DNA of 64,000 bases from Legionella longbeachae (GTDB taxonomy: Bacteria > Pseudomonadota > Gammaproteobacteria > Legionellales > Legionellaceae). The stretch spans positions 1 through 64,000 of the forward strand of contig NZ_RXNW01000006.1 of the NCBI RefSeq assembly GCF_004283175.1. The letters are read 5' to 3'. Below are positions 21,498 through 32,876 of the stretch, piece by piece (positions within the stretch are counted from its first letter, which is position 1; each line of letters opens with the position of its first letter). Both the position numbers and the translations under genes were made by a program. Under the pieces are notes generated by a model. The model was given only the letters and a program-made list of their open reading frames with translations. It searched no databases and was not told the origin of the DNA.

Positions 21498-23471
21498 TCA
21501 GCCGAGTATCAACCAGCATAAAAATCCAAATAACCCTAATACCATTACTGCCGCATAATGATACAGATAGCCACTTTGTATCGCGCGACCCTTAGCTGAA
21601 AACCATCTAATAAGTCGACTACTGCCATTTACAACCATTCCATCAATTAATTTTTGATCACCGACGCTATAAAATATTCGTCCTATTCCTTTTGAGCCCT
21701 TTACAATAAATAAATTATTAAAGGCATCAAAGCCATATTTATTGATAAGTATTTTATAAATAAGTGAAAATCGACGTGCCAATTGTCCTGGAAAAGATGG
21801 AACTGCTATATAACAAACCCAAGCGATAGCTACTCCAGCTAAAGTAATCCAAAGCGTCAACGAGTACACTGAATGCAGCATACTTGCAAAAGGAGAAGTA
21901 ATCTCATGAGCCAACTCTGCCAACACATTATGTTGAGGCAGGACAAAAAGAGAGGAACTAATTAATCCAGGGCTATTGAACAGCATTGGCATATAAAGTA
22001 CATACCCTAATATAACAGAAGGTATGGCAAGCAGAACAAGCGGAACCCATACTACCCAGGGTGATTCATGAATATGACTTTGGGTATGTTCATCCATACG
22101 CGGTTTGCCATGAAAGGTCATAAATAAAGATCTAAAGGTATAGAGTGCTGTTACACCAGCTCCAAGAACTACACAAAAGTATGCATAACTGCTACCAGGG
22201 ATCTGTGATAATTGTGCTGCTTCAATAATTGTGTCTTTTGAGTAAAATCCTGCAAAGGGCGGAAACGCACATAAAGCTAGAGAGCCTATAACATAGGTCA
22301 CATATGTAATCGGCATTTTATTCCACAAACCACCCATTTTCCGCATATCTTGTTCATGATGCATGCCAATGATGACTGATCCGGCACCAAGGAATAACAA
22401 TGCTTTAAAACATGCATGAGTGAGCAGATGAAAAATCCCGGCGCTATAGGCTGATGCGCCCATTGCGACCATCATATACCCAAGTTGTGAGAGAGTCGAA
22501 TAAGCAACAACTCTTTTAATGTCGTTCATGACCAGAGCTAAAATTCCCGTGAAAAGCGCACCGCTTGCACCAATTACTAATACCACACTTAGTGCAGTAG
22601 TAGAGTATTCAATAAGCGGCGAGATACGCGCTATCATAAATACCCCTGCCGTAACCATTGTTGCAGCATGTATGAGGGCTGAAATCGGTGTTGGACCTTC
22701 CATAGATTCAGGTAACCAAACATGTAAAGGAATTTGTGCTGATTTTCCCATAGCCCCGACATATAAAGCCAAACAAATTACAGTCATTAATGACCAGGGA
22801 TGCCCCTGAATTAACTCAATATTTTGACTAGCCAGGTAGTTTGCATTTTGGAACACAGTTGCATAATCAATACTTCCTGTATAAGCAAAAACTAACGCGA
22901 TGCCTATTAGAAATCCAAAATCACCTACACGGTTTACAATAAATGCTTTCAAACTGCCTTCAATGGCAGATTCTTTTTGATACCAAAATCCAATAAGTAA
23001 ATAAGATACGAGACCTACACCTTCCCAACCAAAGAATAACTGTAAGAAATTGTTGGCAGTGACCAACATCAACATCATAAAGGTAAATAATGAAATATAA
23101 CTAAAAAAGCGTTGATATCCGTCATCTTCAGCCATGTATCCAATACTGTATATATGTACGAGTAAGGATACAAAGTTGACGATAACCAGCATGACTGTAC
23201 TTAACGGATCAATCAAGAATCCAACATTAAATTCGAATGGGAGAATTAAGCCGCCAGTCGCCCAATGATAAACAACGGTGTTATCAGTTGTGATATGTCC
23301 TGAGAAAAGCTGGCACGCTAAATATACTGATAATGCGAAAGAAATCGCAACACCCAAAATTGTGATTGTATGAGCTCCGGCTCGTCCTATTTGATTACGA
23401 AAAAAGCCAGCAATCATAGAACCTGCAAGAGGCGCTAAAACAATTATTAGACAAAGTTGTTGGATACTCAC
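21498..23471 (-). CDS. nuoL: NADH-quinone oxidoreductase subunit L
   Basis: 657 aa, the largest antiporter-like subunit and the distal end of the membrane arm. Carries FFGWEGVGLVSYLLIGFW, IPLHVWLPESMEGPTPISALIHAATMV (in two parts) and a long C-terminal part matching the lateral helix and last TM helix. 4 bases after nuoK. Confidence 0.98.
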   Translation of the reverse strand: MSIQQLCLIIVLAPLAGSMIAGFFRNQIGRAGAHTITILGVAISFALSVYLACQLFSGHITTDNTVVYHWATGGLILPFEFNVGFLIDPLSTVMLVIVNFVSLLVHIYSIGYMAEDDGYQRFFSYISLFTFMMLMLVTANNFLQLFFGWEGVGLVSYLLIGFWYQKESAIEGSLKAFIVNRVGDFGFLIGIALVFAYTGSIDYATVFQNANYLASQNIELIQGHPWSLMTVICLALYVGAMGKSAQIPLHVWLPESMEGPTPISALIHAATMVTAGVFMIARISPLIEYSTTALSVVLVIGASGALFTGILALVMNDIKRVVAYSTLSQLGYMMVAMGASAYSAGIFHLLTHACFKALLFLGAGSVIIGMHHEQDMRKMGGLWNKMPITYVTYVIGSLALCAFPPFAGFYSKDTIIEAAQLSQIPGSSYAYFCVVLGAGVTALYTFRSLFMTFHGKPRMDEHTQSHIHESPWVVWVPLVLLAIPSVILGYVLYMPMLFNSPGLISSSLFVLPQHNVLAELAHEITSPFASMLHSVYSLTLWITLAGVAIAWVCYIAVPSFPGQLARRFSLIYKILINKYGFDAFNNLFIVKGSKGIGRIFYSVGDQKLIDGMVVNGSSRLIRWFSAKGRAIQSGYLYHYAAVMVLGLFGFLCWLILG

Positions 23472-23475
23472 AATG

Positions 23476-23781
23476 TTAACCTTTTAAATGATTCATCTTA
23501 TCAACGTTAATGTTACCTCTATTTCTAAAAAGCAACATCACTATGGCTAAACCTATAGCCGCTTCAGCAGCAGCAACAGTTAATATAAAAAAGACAAAGA
23601 CTTGTCCACTAATTTCGCTATAATAATGTGAAAATGCAACAAAATTCGTATTTACCGCAAGTAACATTAATTCGATGCATACAAGCAATAAAATGATGTT
23701 TCTACGATTCATCATAATGCCGATAAGCCCAAAACCAAATAAAATAGACCCTAAAATTAGGTAATGATTAACAGGTATCAT
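23476..23781 (-). CDS. nuoK: NADH-quinone oxidoreductase subunit K
   Basis: 101 aa, three TM helices. Has the conserved membrane Glu residues ([13 protein letters not shown] and [14 protein letters not shown]) that lie on the central proton path of complex I. 17 bases after nuoJ. Confidence 0.97.
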   Translation of the reverse strand: MIPVNHYLILGSILFGFGLIGIMMNRRNIILLLVCIELMLLAVNTNFVAFSHYYSEISGQVFVFFILTVAAAEAAIGLAIVMLLFRNRGNINVDKMNHLKG

Positions 23782-23798
23782 CTAGAATTCCCCAATAT

Positions 23799-24443
23799 TT
23801 ATTTTTCTGCTTTCATATTAATTAATTCTACTCGCTGATTTTTATGCGTTAGAATCTGTTGTTTCACATTTTGCCTTTTCGATTTTCTCGGGCCTCTATG
23901 TACCAAAGTTATTGCGGAAATGATTGCTATTAACAATAAAGCAGCTGCAATTTCAAAAGCCAGTAAATAATCGGTATACAGTACCATGCCTAAAGCTTCA
24001 GTATTTGATAATGGTTGTTGCTCAGCGCCATTTTGTTTTACTTCAAGCAATTGAGAGTTTATTGCATAGCCTTTAACCTCTACGTTTTTCTTAAAGGTTC
24101 CAGAAGGGATAGACACCATTAAAAGCCCGATAAACAAAGCAACAAGAATCAGTCCAAATGGTAAATATCGCTTATAATGGCTCTTCATTATTTCAACATC
24201 AATGTTGAGCATCATGACAACAAATAAGAACAAGGTCATCACTGCGCCTACGTATACCAATATTAGTATAAGTGCAAGAAATTCTGCCTCTGCAAGTATC
24301 CATAGCGCCGCACTGGCGAAAAAGGTTAGTACAAGAAATAAAACACTTCGTACTGGGTTATCTTGGATAATTACCATAAAAGCAGCGCCTATTGCCAATG
24401 CTGCAAAAATATAAAAAATCACTTGAACTAATAAATCATGCAT
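23799..24443 (-). CDS. nuoJ: NADH-quinone oxidoreductase subunit J
   Basis: 214 aa, five TM helices. The pi-bulge helix region of the family is seen as LALILILVYVGAVMTLFLFVVMM (given here only as its start LALILILVYVGA). A basic C-terminal tail follows the last helix. 13 bases after nuoI. Confidence 0.96.
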   Translation of the reverse strand: MHDLLVQVIFYIFAALAIGAAFMVIIQDNPVRSVLFLVLTFFASAALWILAEAEFLALILILVYVGAVMTLFLFVVMMLNIDVEIMKSHYKRYLPFGLILVALFIGLLMVSIPSGTFKKNVEVKGYAINSQLLEVKQNGAEQQPLSNTEALGMVLYTDYLLAFEIAAALLLIAIISAITLVHRGPRKSKRQNVKQQILTHKNQRVELINMKAEK

Positions 24444-24456
24444 AAAAATTACCTCA

Positions 24457-24957
24457 TCATCGGTATTTTTCGTCAGCAGCTCGATCAGCTGCGAGTTTTG
24501 GTTCCATCAAATCACCAAGTGCCAATAGTTTTTCTTTCGTCATAATATTCTGACCGCGCTCACTGACATGATAATGATGTATTGGGGTAACAACTATAGA
24601 ATCCACTGGGCATGATTCTTCGCATAAACCACAATTTATGCATTTGAACATGTCTATGTCATATCGTGTTGTACGGCGTGTACCGTCTTCACGTGGTTGT
24701 GCTTCAATAGTTATCGCCAAAGCTGGACAAACCGCCTCGCATAACTTGCACGCGATGCATCGCTCTTCACCATTTGGATATCGGCGTAATGCGAGTAACC
24801 CTCTAAAACGTGGCGAAATAGGCGTTTTTTCTTCAGGAAATTGCACCGTAATTTTCTTCTTAAAGAAATATTTACCGGTTAACTTTAAACCCAGTAACAA
24901 TTCTACTAAAAGAAAACTACGCAGGTAATATTTTATATTTTGATATGCTTTTTTCAT
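24457..24957 (-). CDS. nuoI: NADH-quinone oxidoreductase subunit I
   Basis: 166 aa, carries two [4Fe-4S] clusters (N6a and N6b) that pass electrons toward the quinone site. Both ferredoxin motifs are complete: [12 protein letters not shown] and [12 protein letters not shown]. The N-terminus has an amphipathic anchor. 18 bases after nuoH. Confidence 0.98.
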   Translation of the reverse strand: MKKAYQNIKYYLRSFLLVELLLGLKLTGKYFFKKKITVQFPEEKTPISPRFRGLLALRRYPNGEERCIACKLCEAVCPALAITIEAQPREDGTRRTTRYDIDMFKCINCGLCEESCPVDSIVVTPIHHYHVSERGQNIMTKEKLLALGDLMEPKLAADRAADEKYR

Positions 24958-24975
24958 CGGCTTCTCTATTAATCA

Positions 24976-25998
24976 TCAAAACCAAGGTTTAAGATGTGTT
25001 ATAACCATTAAGGCAGTTACAATAATCCAAACGATGGTGACTGGAATAAGTACTTTCCAACCTAAACGCATAAGCTGGTCATAACGATAACGAGGAAATG
25101 TTGCCCTTATCCACAAATACACGTAAAGGAAAAAGCATACTTTTACGAGCAACCAAACAAAACCAGGAACAACAAAAAAGATTTCATCTAAAATCGGTAT
25201 TCCCTCAAAAGGAGACATCCATCCCCCCAGAAACAAGACACTTAGTAATACCGAAATAAGAATCATGCTGGCATATTCGGACAAGAAAAATAATGCAAAC
25301 CCTATCCCGGAGTATTCAACATGAAAACCAGCAACAATTTCAGACTCACCTTCAGCCAAATCAAAAGGTGCTCTATTGGTTTCAGCGATACCTGCGATCC
25401 AGAATACAAAAAAGAGTGGCAGCAACGGAATAAACCACCAATGTAAAATACCTCCTTTTTGTGAATTAACGACGTCAGTTAAGTTCATGCTTCCCGCGGC
25501 TAGCAGTACACCTACTAAAGCAAATCCCATCGCTATTTCATAAGATACGGTCTGAGCAGTACTTCGTAAGGCACCAAACATTGCATATTTAGAATTAGAT
25601 GCCCAACCTGCAATAAGAACTCCATAAACCCCCAGTGAACTCATTGCAAAAATATAGAGCACACCTGCATTAATGTTTGCGAGAACAACGCCCTCTTGAA
25701 AAGGCACAACAGCCCATCCGACTAAAGCAGGTACCAATGCAAACAATGGTGCAGCAATAAAAAGGTATCTATTTGATCGTGTAGGAATAATTATTTCCTT
25801 CGTAATCAATTTAACTAAATCAGCAATAGGCTGAAGTAAACCTTTAACTCCAACCCGGTTTGGACCTATCCGAGCCTGGATATATCCTATTACTTTACGC
25901 TCAGCGTAAATTAAATAGGCAACACAAAGTAATAAAGGGATTACTATCACTAATATTTTAATGATGACCCAAATTAATATGCTAATATCTTGCAGCAT
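24976..25998 (-). CDS. nuoH: NADH-quinone oxidoreductase subunit H
   Basis: 340 aa, eight TM helices; forms the quinone chamber with NuoB and NuoD. Family motifs [24 protein letters not shown] (start of it: [10 protein letters not shown]) and [20 protein letters not shown] (its start: [13 protein letters not shown]) are intact. 12 bases after nuoG. Confidence 0.98.
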   Translation of the reverse strand: MLQDISILIWVIIKILVIVIPLLLCVAYLIYAERKVIGYIQARIGPNRVGVKGLLQPIADLVKLITKEIIIPTRSNRYLFIAAPLFALVPALVGWAVVPFQEGVVLANINAGVLYIFAMSSLGVYGVLIAGWASNSKYAMFGALRSTAQTVSYEIAMGFALVGVLLAAGSMNLTDVVNSQKGGILHWWFIPLLPLFFVFWIAGIAETNRAPFDLAEGESEIVAGFHVEYSGIGFALFFLSEYASMILISVLLSVLFLGGWMSPFEGIPILDEIFFVVPGFVWLLVKVCFFLYVYLWIRATFPRYRYDQLMRLGWKVLIPVTIVWIIVTALMVITHLKPWF

Positions 25999-26010
25999 TT
26001 TTTTTCCTGC

Positions 26011-28365
26011 CTAGCGCTTAATAGTTATTGCAGCAAATGAATGACCTAAATCTACCGTCTCAGGCATCGCGTTTGCTACCCATACAACATCAGCCGCAAT
26101 ACGCTCATCACGTTTAAGCGGCAATGTTATCTCAATATCTCCCTGAGATACAGTAGCAACTTCATCTAAATTTAATCTATCTGCTGTTTCAGGATTAATA
26201 CGTATACATGCCGATTCAGCTGCAGCACATGTTTGCAGTTCTTTAGCATTTCTGACAATTGCGTCACTACGGTATAAAGGCCATTCTCCTACTCGAGCCA
26301 GAGATTGATTCATTGGTGGCAAACACTCAGGATAATATGGTTTATATTCATGCTCCATTGTAATTGCAATAATATTTTTAATTTCTGTTAAGACATCTTC
26401 AGTCGACATATATTCAAAATCATGGCAGTGGAGCAAATTGCCTAGTACTCTTAAAATCTTCCATGCGGGTCTGGAATCCCCATATGGAGTTAAAGCACCT
26501 TTTACTGTTTGCCAAGTATTATCGACATTAATATATGTCCCTGAAGTTTCTGCGTAAGGTGCTATAGGTAAAATCACATCGGCATAATCACGCATTGAAT
26601 CATGATCATAGGCAGTGAGAAGCACCACAAATTCTGCGGCAAGCATGGCTTGTCTTGCACCAAACGGGTTAGCAAAATCATAACCAGGCTCAACACCCAT
26701 TAAAAAATAAGCTTTAAGTTTTGCATTGATCGCTGACTGGACATCCATTCCAAAAGTAGAAACGGATTTACCAGCTGTTGTTCTATGTGGAACCATCCCC
26801 GCCATCCATGCTCCGGCAGTATTAGCACCTTGAGTAAGTCTGAGTACTTTTGCACCACTTAACTTTTCGATCAGGAATACAAAAGTTCGCAACAAGGACG
26901 CTTCGGGATGATTTTCGCAAAGAGCGCCTGTAACCAAACATGCATTGCCTTCTTTTAGTGCCTTTGCAACATTTCGAATTGCTTCGTTTGGCTCTAAGCC
27001 GATTAATAATTTTTGTATTTCTTCTGGTAGCGTTTTTATATTATCAGTAAGGGCTAAAATAAGTTTTGCCAATTGCATTGGCATTTCCAATGGGGAAACT
27101 ATAAAGCGTTCAGTCAAATCAAAACGGTATTCAAAATCTACTGGATTAATTGCAAAAACTTTAGCTCCATTTCGAAAAGCCTTCCGAACTCGAACCCCAG
27201 CTAAAGGGACTTCGCGATCTATATTACATCCAACGAGTAATATTGAATTTTGATTCTCTATATCCCCATAAGTTAGTGAGCTTTTCGGGGTTGTAGTCTG
27301 ATTTTCCTGGTCTTTAAAATCCACTTGCTGCATTCTGTGATCAAGATTGTGCACGCCAATTTCGCGCATAAGTTTTTGCAATAAAAACAGCTCCTCTAAA
27401 GTAGAAGAACTTGATGCAAATGCGCCAACTTGCTCTGGTCCATTATTTTTTATAACTCGGGCCAGACCATCTGCCGTATATTTTAAAGCCGTTTCCCAAT
27501 CAACAGACTCCCATTGGCCATTGCGCTTAATTTGTGGCTGTGAAGCCCTTGTTGCGCTTTTTAATCCTAGATAACTAAATCGATCTCGATCAGAGAGCCA
27601 AGTTTCATTAATTCCTTCATTTTCTTTAGGAACAACACGCATTAATTCATTTCGACGTGTATGCAAATAAACATTTGAGCCTAAACAATCATGTGGTGCA
27701 ATACCTTCATGTTGTGTTAACTCCCAAGCTCTGGCCGTGAAGCGAAATGGTTTAGATGTTAAGGCTCCTACAGGGCACAAATCAATAATATTTCCAGAAA
27801 CTTCTGACTTCATACTATGCTCAACGTATGTGCCGATTTGCATATGTTCACCGCGTCCTGTTGCTCCTAACTCCCTTAGTCCAGCAATTTCTTCGCCAAA
27901 TCGAACACAACGTGTACAATGGATGCACCGTGTCATTTCAGTAGAGATAAGCGGCCCTAAATTATCGTCATCTACAGAGCGCTTAGTTTCTTTGTATTCT
28001 GATGACCCCGAACCAAATCCCATAGAATTATCTTGTAATTCACATTCCCCACCTTGATCGCAAATTGGACAATCTAACGGGTGATTAATAAGTAGGAACT
28101 CCATAACAGCTTTTTGAGAATGTAATGCTTCTTTCGATTTAGTGAATACTTTCATCCCATTTGTAATTGGGGTTGCACAGGCAGGAACAGGCTTTCTGCC
28201 ATTTTCAACTTCAACTAAACACATGCGGCAGTTTGCGGCCACTGATAATTTTTTATGATAGCAAAAACGTGGAATATGGATACCTGCCTCATCTGCCACC
28301 TCAATGATCATTTGACCATTTTCTGCTTCAAATACTTTACCGTCGATTTCAATAGTAGTAGTCAT
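26011..28365 (-). CDS. nuoG: NADH-quinone oxidoreductase subunit G
   Basis: About 784 aa from the ATG at 28365, which follows AAAGG; a longer frame reaches 28395 inside nuoF. The N-terminal [2Fe-2S] site has C35, C46, C49 and C63; the His/Cys3 site and CPICDQGGEC follow, then CIHCTRCVRF for N4. In the place of the N7 cluster of E. coli NuoG there is HDCLGSN with one Cys only, so N7 is probably absent. The C-terminal part is molybdopterin-oxidoreductase-like. Confidence 0.97.
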   Translation of the reverse strand: MTTTIEIDGKVFEAENGQMIIEVADEAGIHIPRFCYHKKLSVAANCRMCLVEVENGRKPVPACATPITNGMKVFTKSKEALHSQKAVMEFLLINHPLDCPICDQGGECELQDNSMGFGSGSSEYKETKRSVDDDNLGPLISTEMTRCIHCTRCVRFGEEIAGLRELGATGRGEHMQIGTYVEHSMKSEVSGNIIDLCPVGALTSKPFRFTARAWELTQHEGIAPHDCLGSNVYLHTRRNELMRVVPKENEGINETWLSDRDRFSYLGLKSATRASQPQIKRNGQWESVDWETALKYTADGLARVIKNNGPEQVGAFASSSSTLEELFLLQKLMREIGVHNLDHRMQQVDFKDQENQTTTPKSSLTYGDIENQNSILLVGCNIDREVPLAGVRVRKAFRNGAKVFAINPVDFEYRFDLTERFIVSPLEMPMQLAKLILALTDNIKTLPEEIQKLLIGLEPNEAIRNVAKALKEGNACLVTGALCENHPEASLLRTFVFLIEKLSGAKVLRLTQGANTAGAWMAGMVPHRTTAGKSVSTFGMDVQSAINAKLKAYFLMGVEPGYDFANPFGARQAMLAAEFVVLLTAYDHDSMRDYADVILPIAPYAETSGTYINVDNTWQTVKGALTPYGDSRPAWKILRVLGNLLHCHDFEYMSTEDVLTEIKNIIAITMEHEYKPYYPECLPPMNQSLARVGEWPLYRSDAIVRNAKELQTCAAAESACIRINPETADRLNLDEVATVSQGDIEITLPLKRDERIAADVVWVANAMPETVDLGHSFAAITIKR

Positions 28366-28381
28366 AGTCAAACCTTTTATT

Positions 28382-29659
28382 TTATGCTGCGACAATTGAG
28401 CGTTTATTTTTCACGAAATATTCAAATTCATCGCGGAAATGCTTAATAAAACTTTGTACAGGCCAAGCTGCTGCCTCACCTAATGCACAAATAGTGCGTC
28501 CTTCGATATTATTCGCAACATTGACTAATCTCTCTACATCGCCAGGTTCTCCATGACCGGCTTTAATGCGGTGCAATAGACGAACCATCCAACCGGTACC
28601 CTCTCGACATGGAGTACATTGACCACAAGACTCATCCATGTAGAACTCTGCAATGCGATATAACGCATCTACCATACACGTAGTTTCATCCATGATGATT
28701 ACTGCACCGGATCCTAACCCAGAACCGGCTTTTTGTATGCTATCATAATCCATGTCGAGACCCATCATAACATCGCCTGGTAAGACAGGCATCGATGTTC
28801 CTCCAGGAATTACGGCTTTTATCTTTCGTCCTTCCCGAACGCCCCCCGCCAATTCTACAAGCATTTTAAAAGGGGTTCCTAGTGGAATTTCAAAATTTCC
28901 AGGCTTATTTACGTGTCCACTTACGCTGAAGCATTTAGCTCCCCCATTATTGGGTTTACCTAATTTTAAAAACCATTCACCGCCTTTTTCCATAATAACT
29001 GGAACGGAAGCAAATGTTTCAGTATTGTTTATTGTTGTGGGCTTACCATATAAACCATAATTTGCAGGAAATGGTGGTTTGAAACGTGGTTGGCCTTTTT
29101 TTCCTTCAAGGGAATTAAGCAAGGCAGTTTCTTCACCACAAATATAGGCACCTGCTCCTAAGTGATTATATAAATCAAAATCAAACCCAGATCCTAAAAT
29201 ATTTTTCCCCAATAAACCTGCAGCATAAGCTTCTTTTATAGCCATCTCTGTATGTTCATAGGGTAGCCAAAATTCACCGCGGATATAGTTATAACCAACT
29301 GTTGCCCCCATGGTATATCCAGCTATAGCCATACCTTCTATAAGTTGATGGGGGTTAAATCTTAGTATATCTCGATCCTTACATGTACCAGGCTCACCTT
29401 CATCTGAATTACATACAACGTATTTTTGCACTGGATTATTGCGGTTCATAAAGCTCCATTTCAATCCAGTAGGGAACCCAGCGCCGCCTCGACCTCGTAA
29501 TGCAGAAGTTTTCAATTCGTCAATAATATGCTGGGGAGAAGTCTGTTCTTTTAATATTTTTCTCCAAGCACTATAACCACCAACACTTTCATATGCAGAT
29601 AGCGTCCAAGGCTCTGGTAGATGAAATGTTCGATAGCAAACTTGATTTAATTCAACCAC
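28382..29659 (-). CDS. nuoF: NADH-quinone oxidoreductase subunit F
   Basis: Binds NADH, FMN and the N3 [4Fe-4S] cluster. [10 protein letters not shown] marks the FMN/NADH site, and [12 protein letters not shown] gives the cluster Cys. A GTG start at 29659 is preferred because AGAGG lies 8 bases upstream; the frame also permits GTG at 29668, which would overlap that RBS. 425-428 aa, normal length. Confidence 0.97.
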   Translation of the reverse strand: MVELNQVCYRTFHLPEPWTLSAYESVGGYSAWRKILKEQTSPQHIIDELKTSALRGRGGAGFPTGLKWSFMNRNNPVQKYVVCNSDEGEPGTCKDRDILRFNPHQLIEGMAIAGYTMGATVGYNYIRGEFWLPYEHTEMAIKEAYAAGLLGKNILGSGFDFDLYNHLGAGAYICGEETALLNSLEGKKGQPRFKPPFPANYGLYGKPTTINNTETFASVPVIMEKGGEWFLKLGKPNNGGAKCFSVSGHVNKPGNFEIPLGTPFKMLVELAGGVREGRKIKAVIPGGTSMPVLPGDVMMGLDMDYDSIQKAGSGLGSGAVIIMDETTCMVDALYRIAEFYMDESCGQCTPCREGTGWMVRLLHRIKAGHGEPGDVERLVNVANNIEGRTICALGEAAAWPVQSFIKHFRDEFEYFVKNKRSIVAA

Positions 29660-29677
29660 GGCAACCACCTCTATCTT

Positions 29678-30181
29678 TTATTGGTATTGTTCCAACACTT
29701 TGTCTATTGATTCAGGAGTCAATTTTTCATGATAGTCCTTATTCACCTGCATCATCGGTGCGTTAACGCAAGCACCCAAGCATTCTACTGCTCTTAATGT
29801 AAAGCGCCCGTCATCCGTAGTTTCACCTAATTTTATGTCTAATTTTTTTTCTAGATGTTTCACAACCGCAGCAGAATCACAGAGCATACATGAAATATTG
29901 GTACATACATTTATCAAATGTCTGCCAACTTGCTTGTGCTCATACATTGTATAGAAACTAGCCACTTCATACACTGCTATTGGAGGCATATCAAGGTAAT
30001 CGGCGATTGCATCCATGAGCTCATTAGTTAAGTAGCCATGCTCTTCTTGAGCAATTCTTAAAGCACTCATTACGGCAGATTGTTTTTGTTCCATTGGATA
30101 TTTTGCTATCCAATGGTCAATTTCTTTTATTCTCTCGGCCGAGACTAGTTGACGCAATATTTTTGCTGAATTATCAGACAT
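29678..30181 (-). CDS. nuoE: NADH-quinone oxidoreductase subunit E
   Basis: 167 aa with a thioredoxin-like [2Fe-2S] domain (cluster N1a): CTNISCMLCDS and ECLGACVNAP supply the four Cys. It is preceded by a 237-base gap after nuoD, unlike all other nuo junctions except nuoA-nuoB. Confidence 0.97.
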   Translation of the reverse strand: MSDNSAKILRQLVSAERIKEIDHWIAKYPMEQKQSAVMSALRIAQEEHGYLTNELMDAIADYLDMPPIAVYEVASFYTMYEHKQVGRHLINVCTNISCMLCDSAAVVKHLEKKLDIKLGETTDDGRFTLRAVECLGACVNAPMMQVNKDYHEKLTPESIDKVLEQYQ

Positions 30182-30303
30182 TTCTAAACCTTATATTTAG
30201 GGGTCGTGTAAAAAACTTACATGACTCACATCATATCTTAACCATCATCTGGACACTTCTTTTGCAAAATAGTTTACATACTACTACTAATGCGCCCGCG
30301 CTT

Positions 30304-30325
30304 TATCAAATCTGTCAATTTGATA
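30304..30325. repeat. Inverted repeat in the nuoD-nuoE gap
   Basis: TATCAAAT (30304-30311) and ATTTGATA (30318-30325) form an 8-bp perfect inverted repeat with a 6-base centre. It could be an RNA hairpin in the nuo transcript or a protein-binding site. It lies between nuoD and a possible promoter upstream of nuoE. Confidence 0.4.
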
Positions 30326-30373
30326 GCCATTCAAGCACAAATCTAATAAATTCCTGTGATCTTTAATTAAACT

Positions 30374-30402
30374 CATATAATGTCATAGCAAAATATTTGC
30401 AA
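30374..30402 (-). promoter_or_regulatory. Possible internal nuo promoter upstream of nuoE
   Basis: Minus strand TTGCAA, 17-base spacer, TATATG, just after the nuoD stop. It would give separate expression of nuoE to nuoN. The match is partial and the region is AT-rich, so this is tentative. Confidence 0.25.
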
Positions 30403-30418
30403 GAAAACATCATGATAA

Positions 30419-31672
30419 TCAACGATCAATTTCACCAAATACTATATCCTGGCTTGCTAAAATAGCAACGCCATCAGCTATCATATGTCCCCGGCTCATT
30501 TCATCAAAACTGGACAGATGCGCAAATCCAGGAGCACGAATTTTCATCCTGTAGGGTTTGTTAGCCCCATCAGAGACCATATAAATGCCAAATTCACCTT
30601 TAGGAGCTTCAACAGCACTGTATACCTCACCCGCAGGTAAGCAAAAGCCTTCAGTAAATAACTTGAAGTGATGGATTAACTCTTCCATGTCTGCTTTCAT
30701 TTCTACACGCCGAGGAGGAGTAACTTTATGATCATCTACTCGAACAGGGCCAGGGTTTGCTTTCAGCCACTCGATACATTGTCTAATTATGCGATTTGAT
30801 TGTCTGAGCTCTTCTACACGAACCAAATAGCGATCATAACAATCACCCGTTTTACCTACAGGAATGTCAAAATCAACACGATCATAAGCAGCATAACTTT
30901 GTTTTTTTCGCAAGTCCCAAGCAATACCAGAACCACGAAGCATAGGGCCTGTAAATCCCCATTGCAAGGCATCTTCGGGTGAAACGATACCAATATCAAC
31001 TGTACGCTGCTTCCAAATTCGGTTATCAGTTAATAATGTTTCATACTCATCAACGCAACGGGGAAAACGTTCTGTAAATGCCCAAAGAAAATCCAGCAAG
31101 CTGCCATTACGGTCTTCATTTAATTTCTCAACTTCGCGATCGTTATGCCATTTTGAGGTTTGATATTTAGGCATAGCATCGGGCAAGTCTCTTGCAACTC
31201 CTCCAGGTCTATAGTAAGTAGCATGCATTCGCGCCCCAGATACAGCCTCATAACAGTCAAATAAATCTTCACGCTCTCTAAAACAATATAGAAAGACAGT
31301 CATAGCCCCTATATCGAGTGCAATGGCCCCTAACCATAAGAGGTGATTCAAAATACGTGTTACTTCATCAAACATAGTCCTGATATATTGGGCACGTAAT
31401 GGAATTTCTATTCCTAAGAGTTTTTCGATTGCACGCACATATGCATGCTCATTACACATCATAGAGACATAATCGAGCCTATCCATGTAACCAATTGTTT
31501 GGATATAGGGTTTTGTTTCCGCTAATTTTTCTGTTGCCCGATGTAATAGACCAATATGAGGATCAGCCCGTATTATTGTTTCGCCTTCAAGCTCAAGAAC
31601 TAAACGTAATACACCATGTGCCGCTGGGTGTTGAGGACCAAAATTTAAAGTATAGTTTTTCAATTCAATCAT
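30419..31672 (-). CDS. nuoD: NADH-quinone oxidoreductase subunit D
   Basis: 417 aa from the ATG at 31672, which follows GGTGGCG; the open frame runs to 31708 without support. Forms the quinone-binding pocket: [14 protein letters not shown] near the N-terminus and the family's C-terminal [11 protein letters not shown]. Overlaps the end of nuoC by 8 bases (ATGATTGA), so the two are coupled. NuoC and NuoD are separate here, unlike the E. coli fusion. Confidence 0.98.
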   Translation of the reverse strand: MIELKNYTLNFGPQHPAAHGVLRLVLELEGETIIRADPHIGLLHRATEKLAETKPYIQTIGYMDRLDYVSMMCNEHAYVRAIEKLLGIEIPLRAQYIRTMFDEVTRILNHLLWLGAIALDIGAMTVFLYCFREREDLFDCYEAVSGARMHATYYRPGGVARDLPDAMPKYQTSKWHNDREVEKLNEDRNGSLLDFLWAFTERFPRCVDEYETLLTDNRIWKQRTVDIGIVSPEDALQWGFTGPMLRGSGIAWDLRKKQSYAAYDRVDFDIPVGKTGDCYDRYLVRVEELRQSNRIIRQCIEWLKANPGPVRVDDHKVTPPRRVEMKADMEELIHHFKLFTEGFCLPAGEVYSAVEAPKGEFGIYMVSDGANKPYRMKIRAPGFAHLSSFDEMSRGHMIADGVAILASQDIVFGEIDR

Positions 31673-32348
31673 TTTCGCCACCTTTGTTACCAATATAACG
31701 GTTATCATTACGAATAACCTTGGGCACTAAAATTCTAGGCTCAATATCTACTGGAGCATAAATGACTTTTTCAGACTTCGCATCATAGCGCATTTCAACA
31801 TGACCGCTGAGTGGAAAATCTTTACGAAATGGGTGTCCAATAAAACCATAATCCGTCAAAATACGCCGTAAATCGGGATGTCCTTCAAATAAAACACCAT
31901 ATAAATCATAAGCTTCACGCTCAAACCAATTTGCTCCTTTCCATAAATCATGTACTGACGGAACAATTAAGTGCGACTCATCTACAAATACTTTAACTCG
32001 TATGCGATGATTTTTTTTAGTTGAAAGCAGGTGATAGACTACAGCAAAACGGGGCTTATCAAGTGTGCAGGCTTTGGTTTCTTGACGCTCGACGCCACGA
32101 GAAAAACCTTTTTCTGTCGCTGCATCTGTTTCCCAATCATATTGACCGTAAAGCAAATAATCTACCGCACAAAGATCAATAAGTTGATCAAAACAAAAAG
32201 ATTCTAAATCACGTAATTCATGCATTACGGCCTTTAGATTTGATACATCAACCTCAATGGTTACTTCATTGTGTGCGACAGACACACCGTCGACGTAACT
32301 TGCTAATTCGCTCTTGAGTTGTTCAACCAAATAATCATTTTTTGTCAT
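31665..32348 (-). CDS. nuoC: NADH-quinone oxidoreductase subunit C
   Basis: 227 aa, 30-kDa subunit of the peripheral arm. The family signature is [37 protein letters not shown]: here [20 protein letters not shown] and [15 protein letters not shown]. 22 bases after nuoB. Confidence 0.97.
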   Translation of the reverse strand: MTKNDYLVEQLKSELASYVDGVSVAHNEVTIEVDVSNLKAVMHELRDLESFCFDQLIDLCAVDYLLYGQYDWETDAATEKGFSRGVERQETKACTLDKPRFAVVYHLLSTKKNHRIRVKVFVDESHLIVPSVHDLWKGANWFEREAYDLYGVLFEGHPDLRRILTDYGFIGHPFRKDFPLSGHVEMRYDAKSEKVIYAPVDIEPRILVPKVIRNDNRYIGNKGGEND

Positions 32349-32370
32349 CTAATATGCACCTTTGATAATC

Positions 32371-32847
32371 TTAAGCTTCTAAGATTTTTTTATGCCTGAT
32401 TTTGTTCTGCAATTGAATAATTCCATAAAGTAGTGCTTCAGCAGTTGGAGGACACCCCGGCACATAAACATCTACAGGAACGATACGATCACATCCGCGC
32501 ACAACTGAGTAGGAGTAATGATAATATCCCCCACCATTAGCGCATGATCCCATGGAAACAACCCACCTGGGTTCAGGCATTTGGTCATAAACTTTTCGCA
32601 GAGCAGGAGCCATTTTATTGCATAATGTTCCTGCAACAATCATCACATCAGATTGACGTGGACTGGGACGAAAGATAATGCCAAATCGGTCCAAATCATA
32701 ACGTGCAGCACCAGCATGCATCATTTCTACTGCACAACATGCCAATCCAAATGTCATAGGCCACATAGAACCACTACGAGCCCATCCAACAAGTTTTTCG
32801 ACAGAAGTCGTCACAAATCCACTTTTTTGCAATTCAGCAACCGCCAT
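32371..32847 (-). CDS. nuoB: NADH-quinone oxidoreductase subunit B
   Basis: 158 aa, carries cluster N2, the last electron carrier before quinone. The unusual tandem Cys pair C37-C38 (LACCAVEMM) and Cys102 and Cys132 ([19 protein letters not shown]) are all present. Separated from nuoA by 104 bases that hold a terminator-like hairpin. Confidence 0.98.
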   Translation of the reverse strand: MAVAELQKSGFVTTSVEKLVGWARSGSMWPMTFGLACCAVEMMHAGAARYDLDRFGIIFRPSPRQSDVMIVAGTLCNKMAPALRKVYDQMPEPRWVVSMGSCANGGGYYHYSYSVVRGCDRIVPVDVYVPGCPPTAEALLYGIIQLQNKIRHKKILEA

Positions 32848-32876
32848 AGCTAGCCTCTAAGCAGTTAAATATTAAT

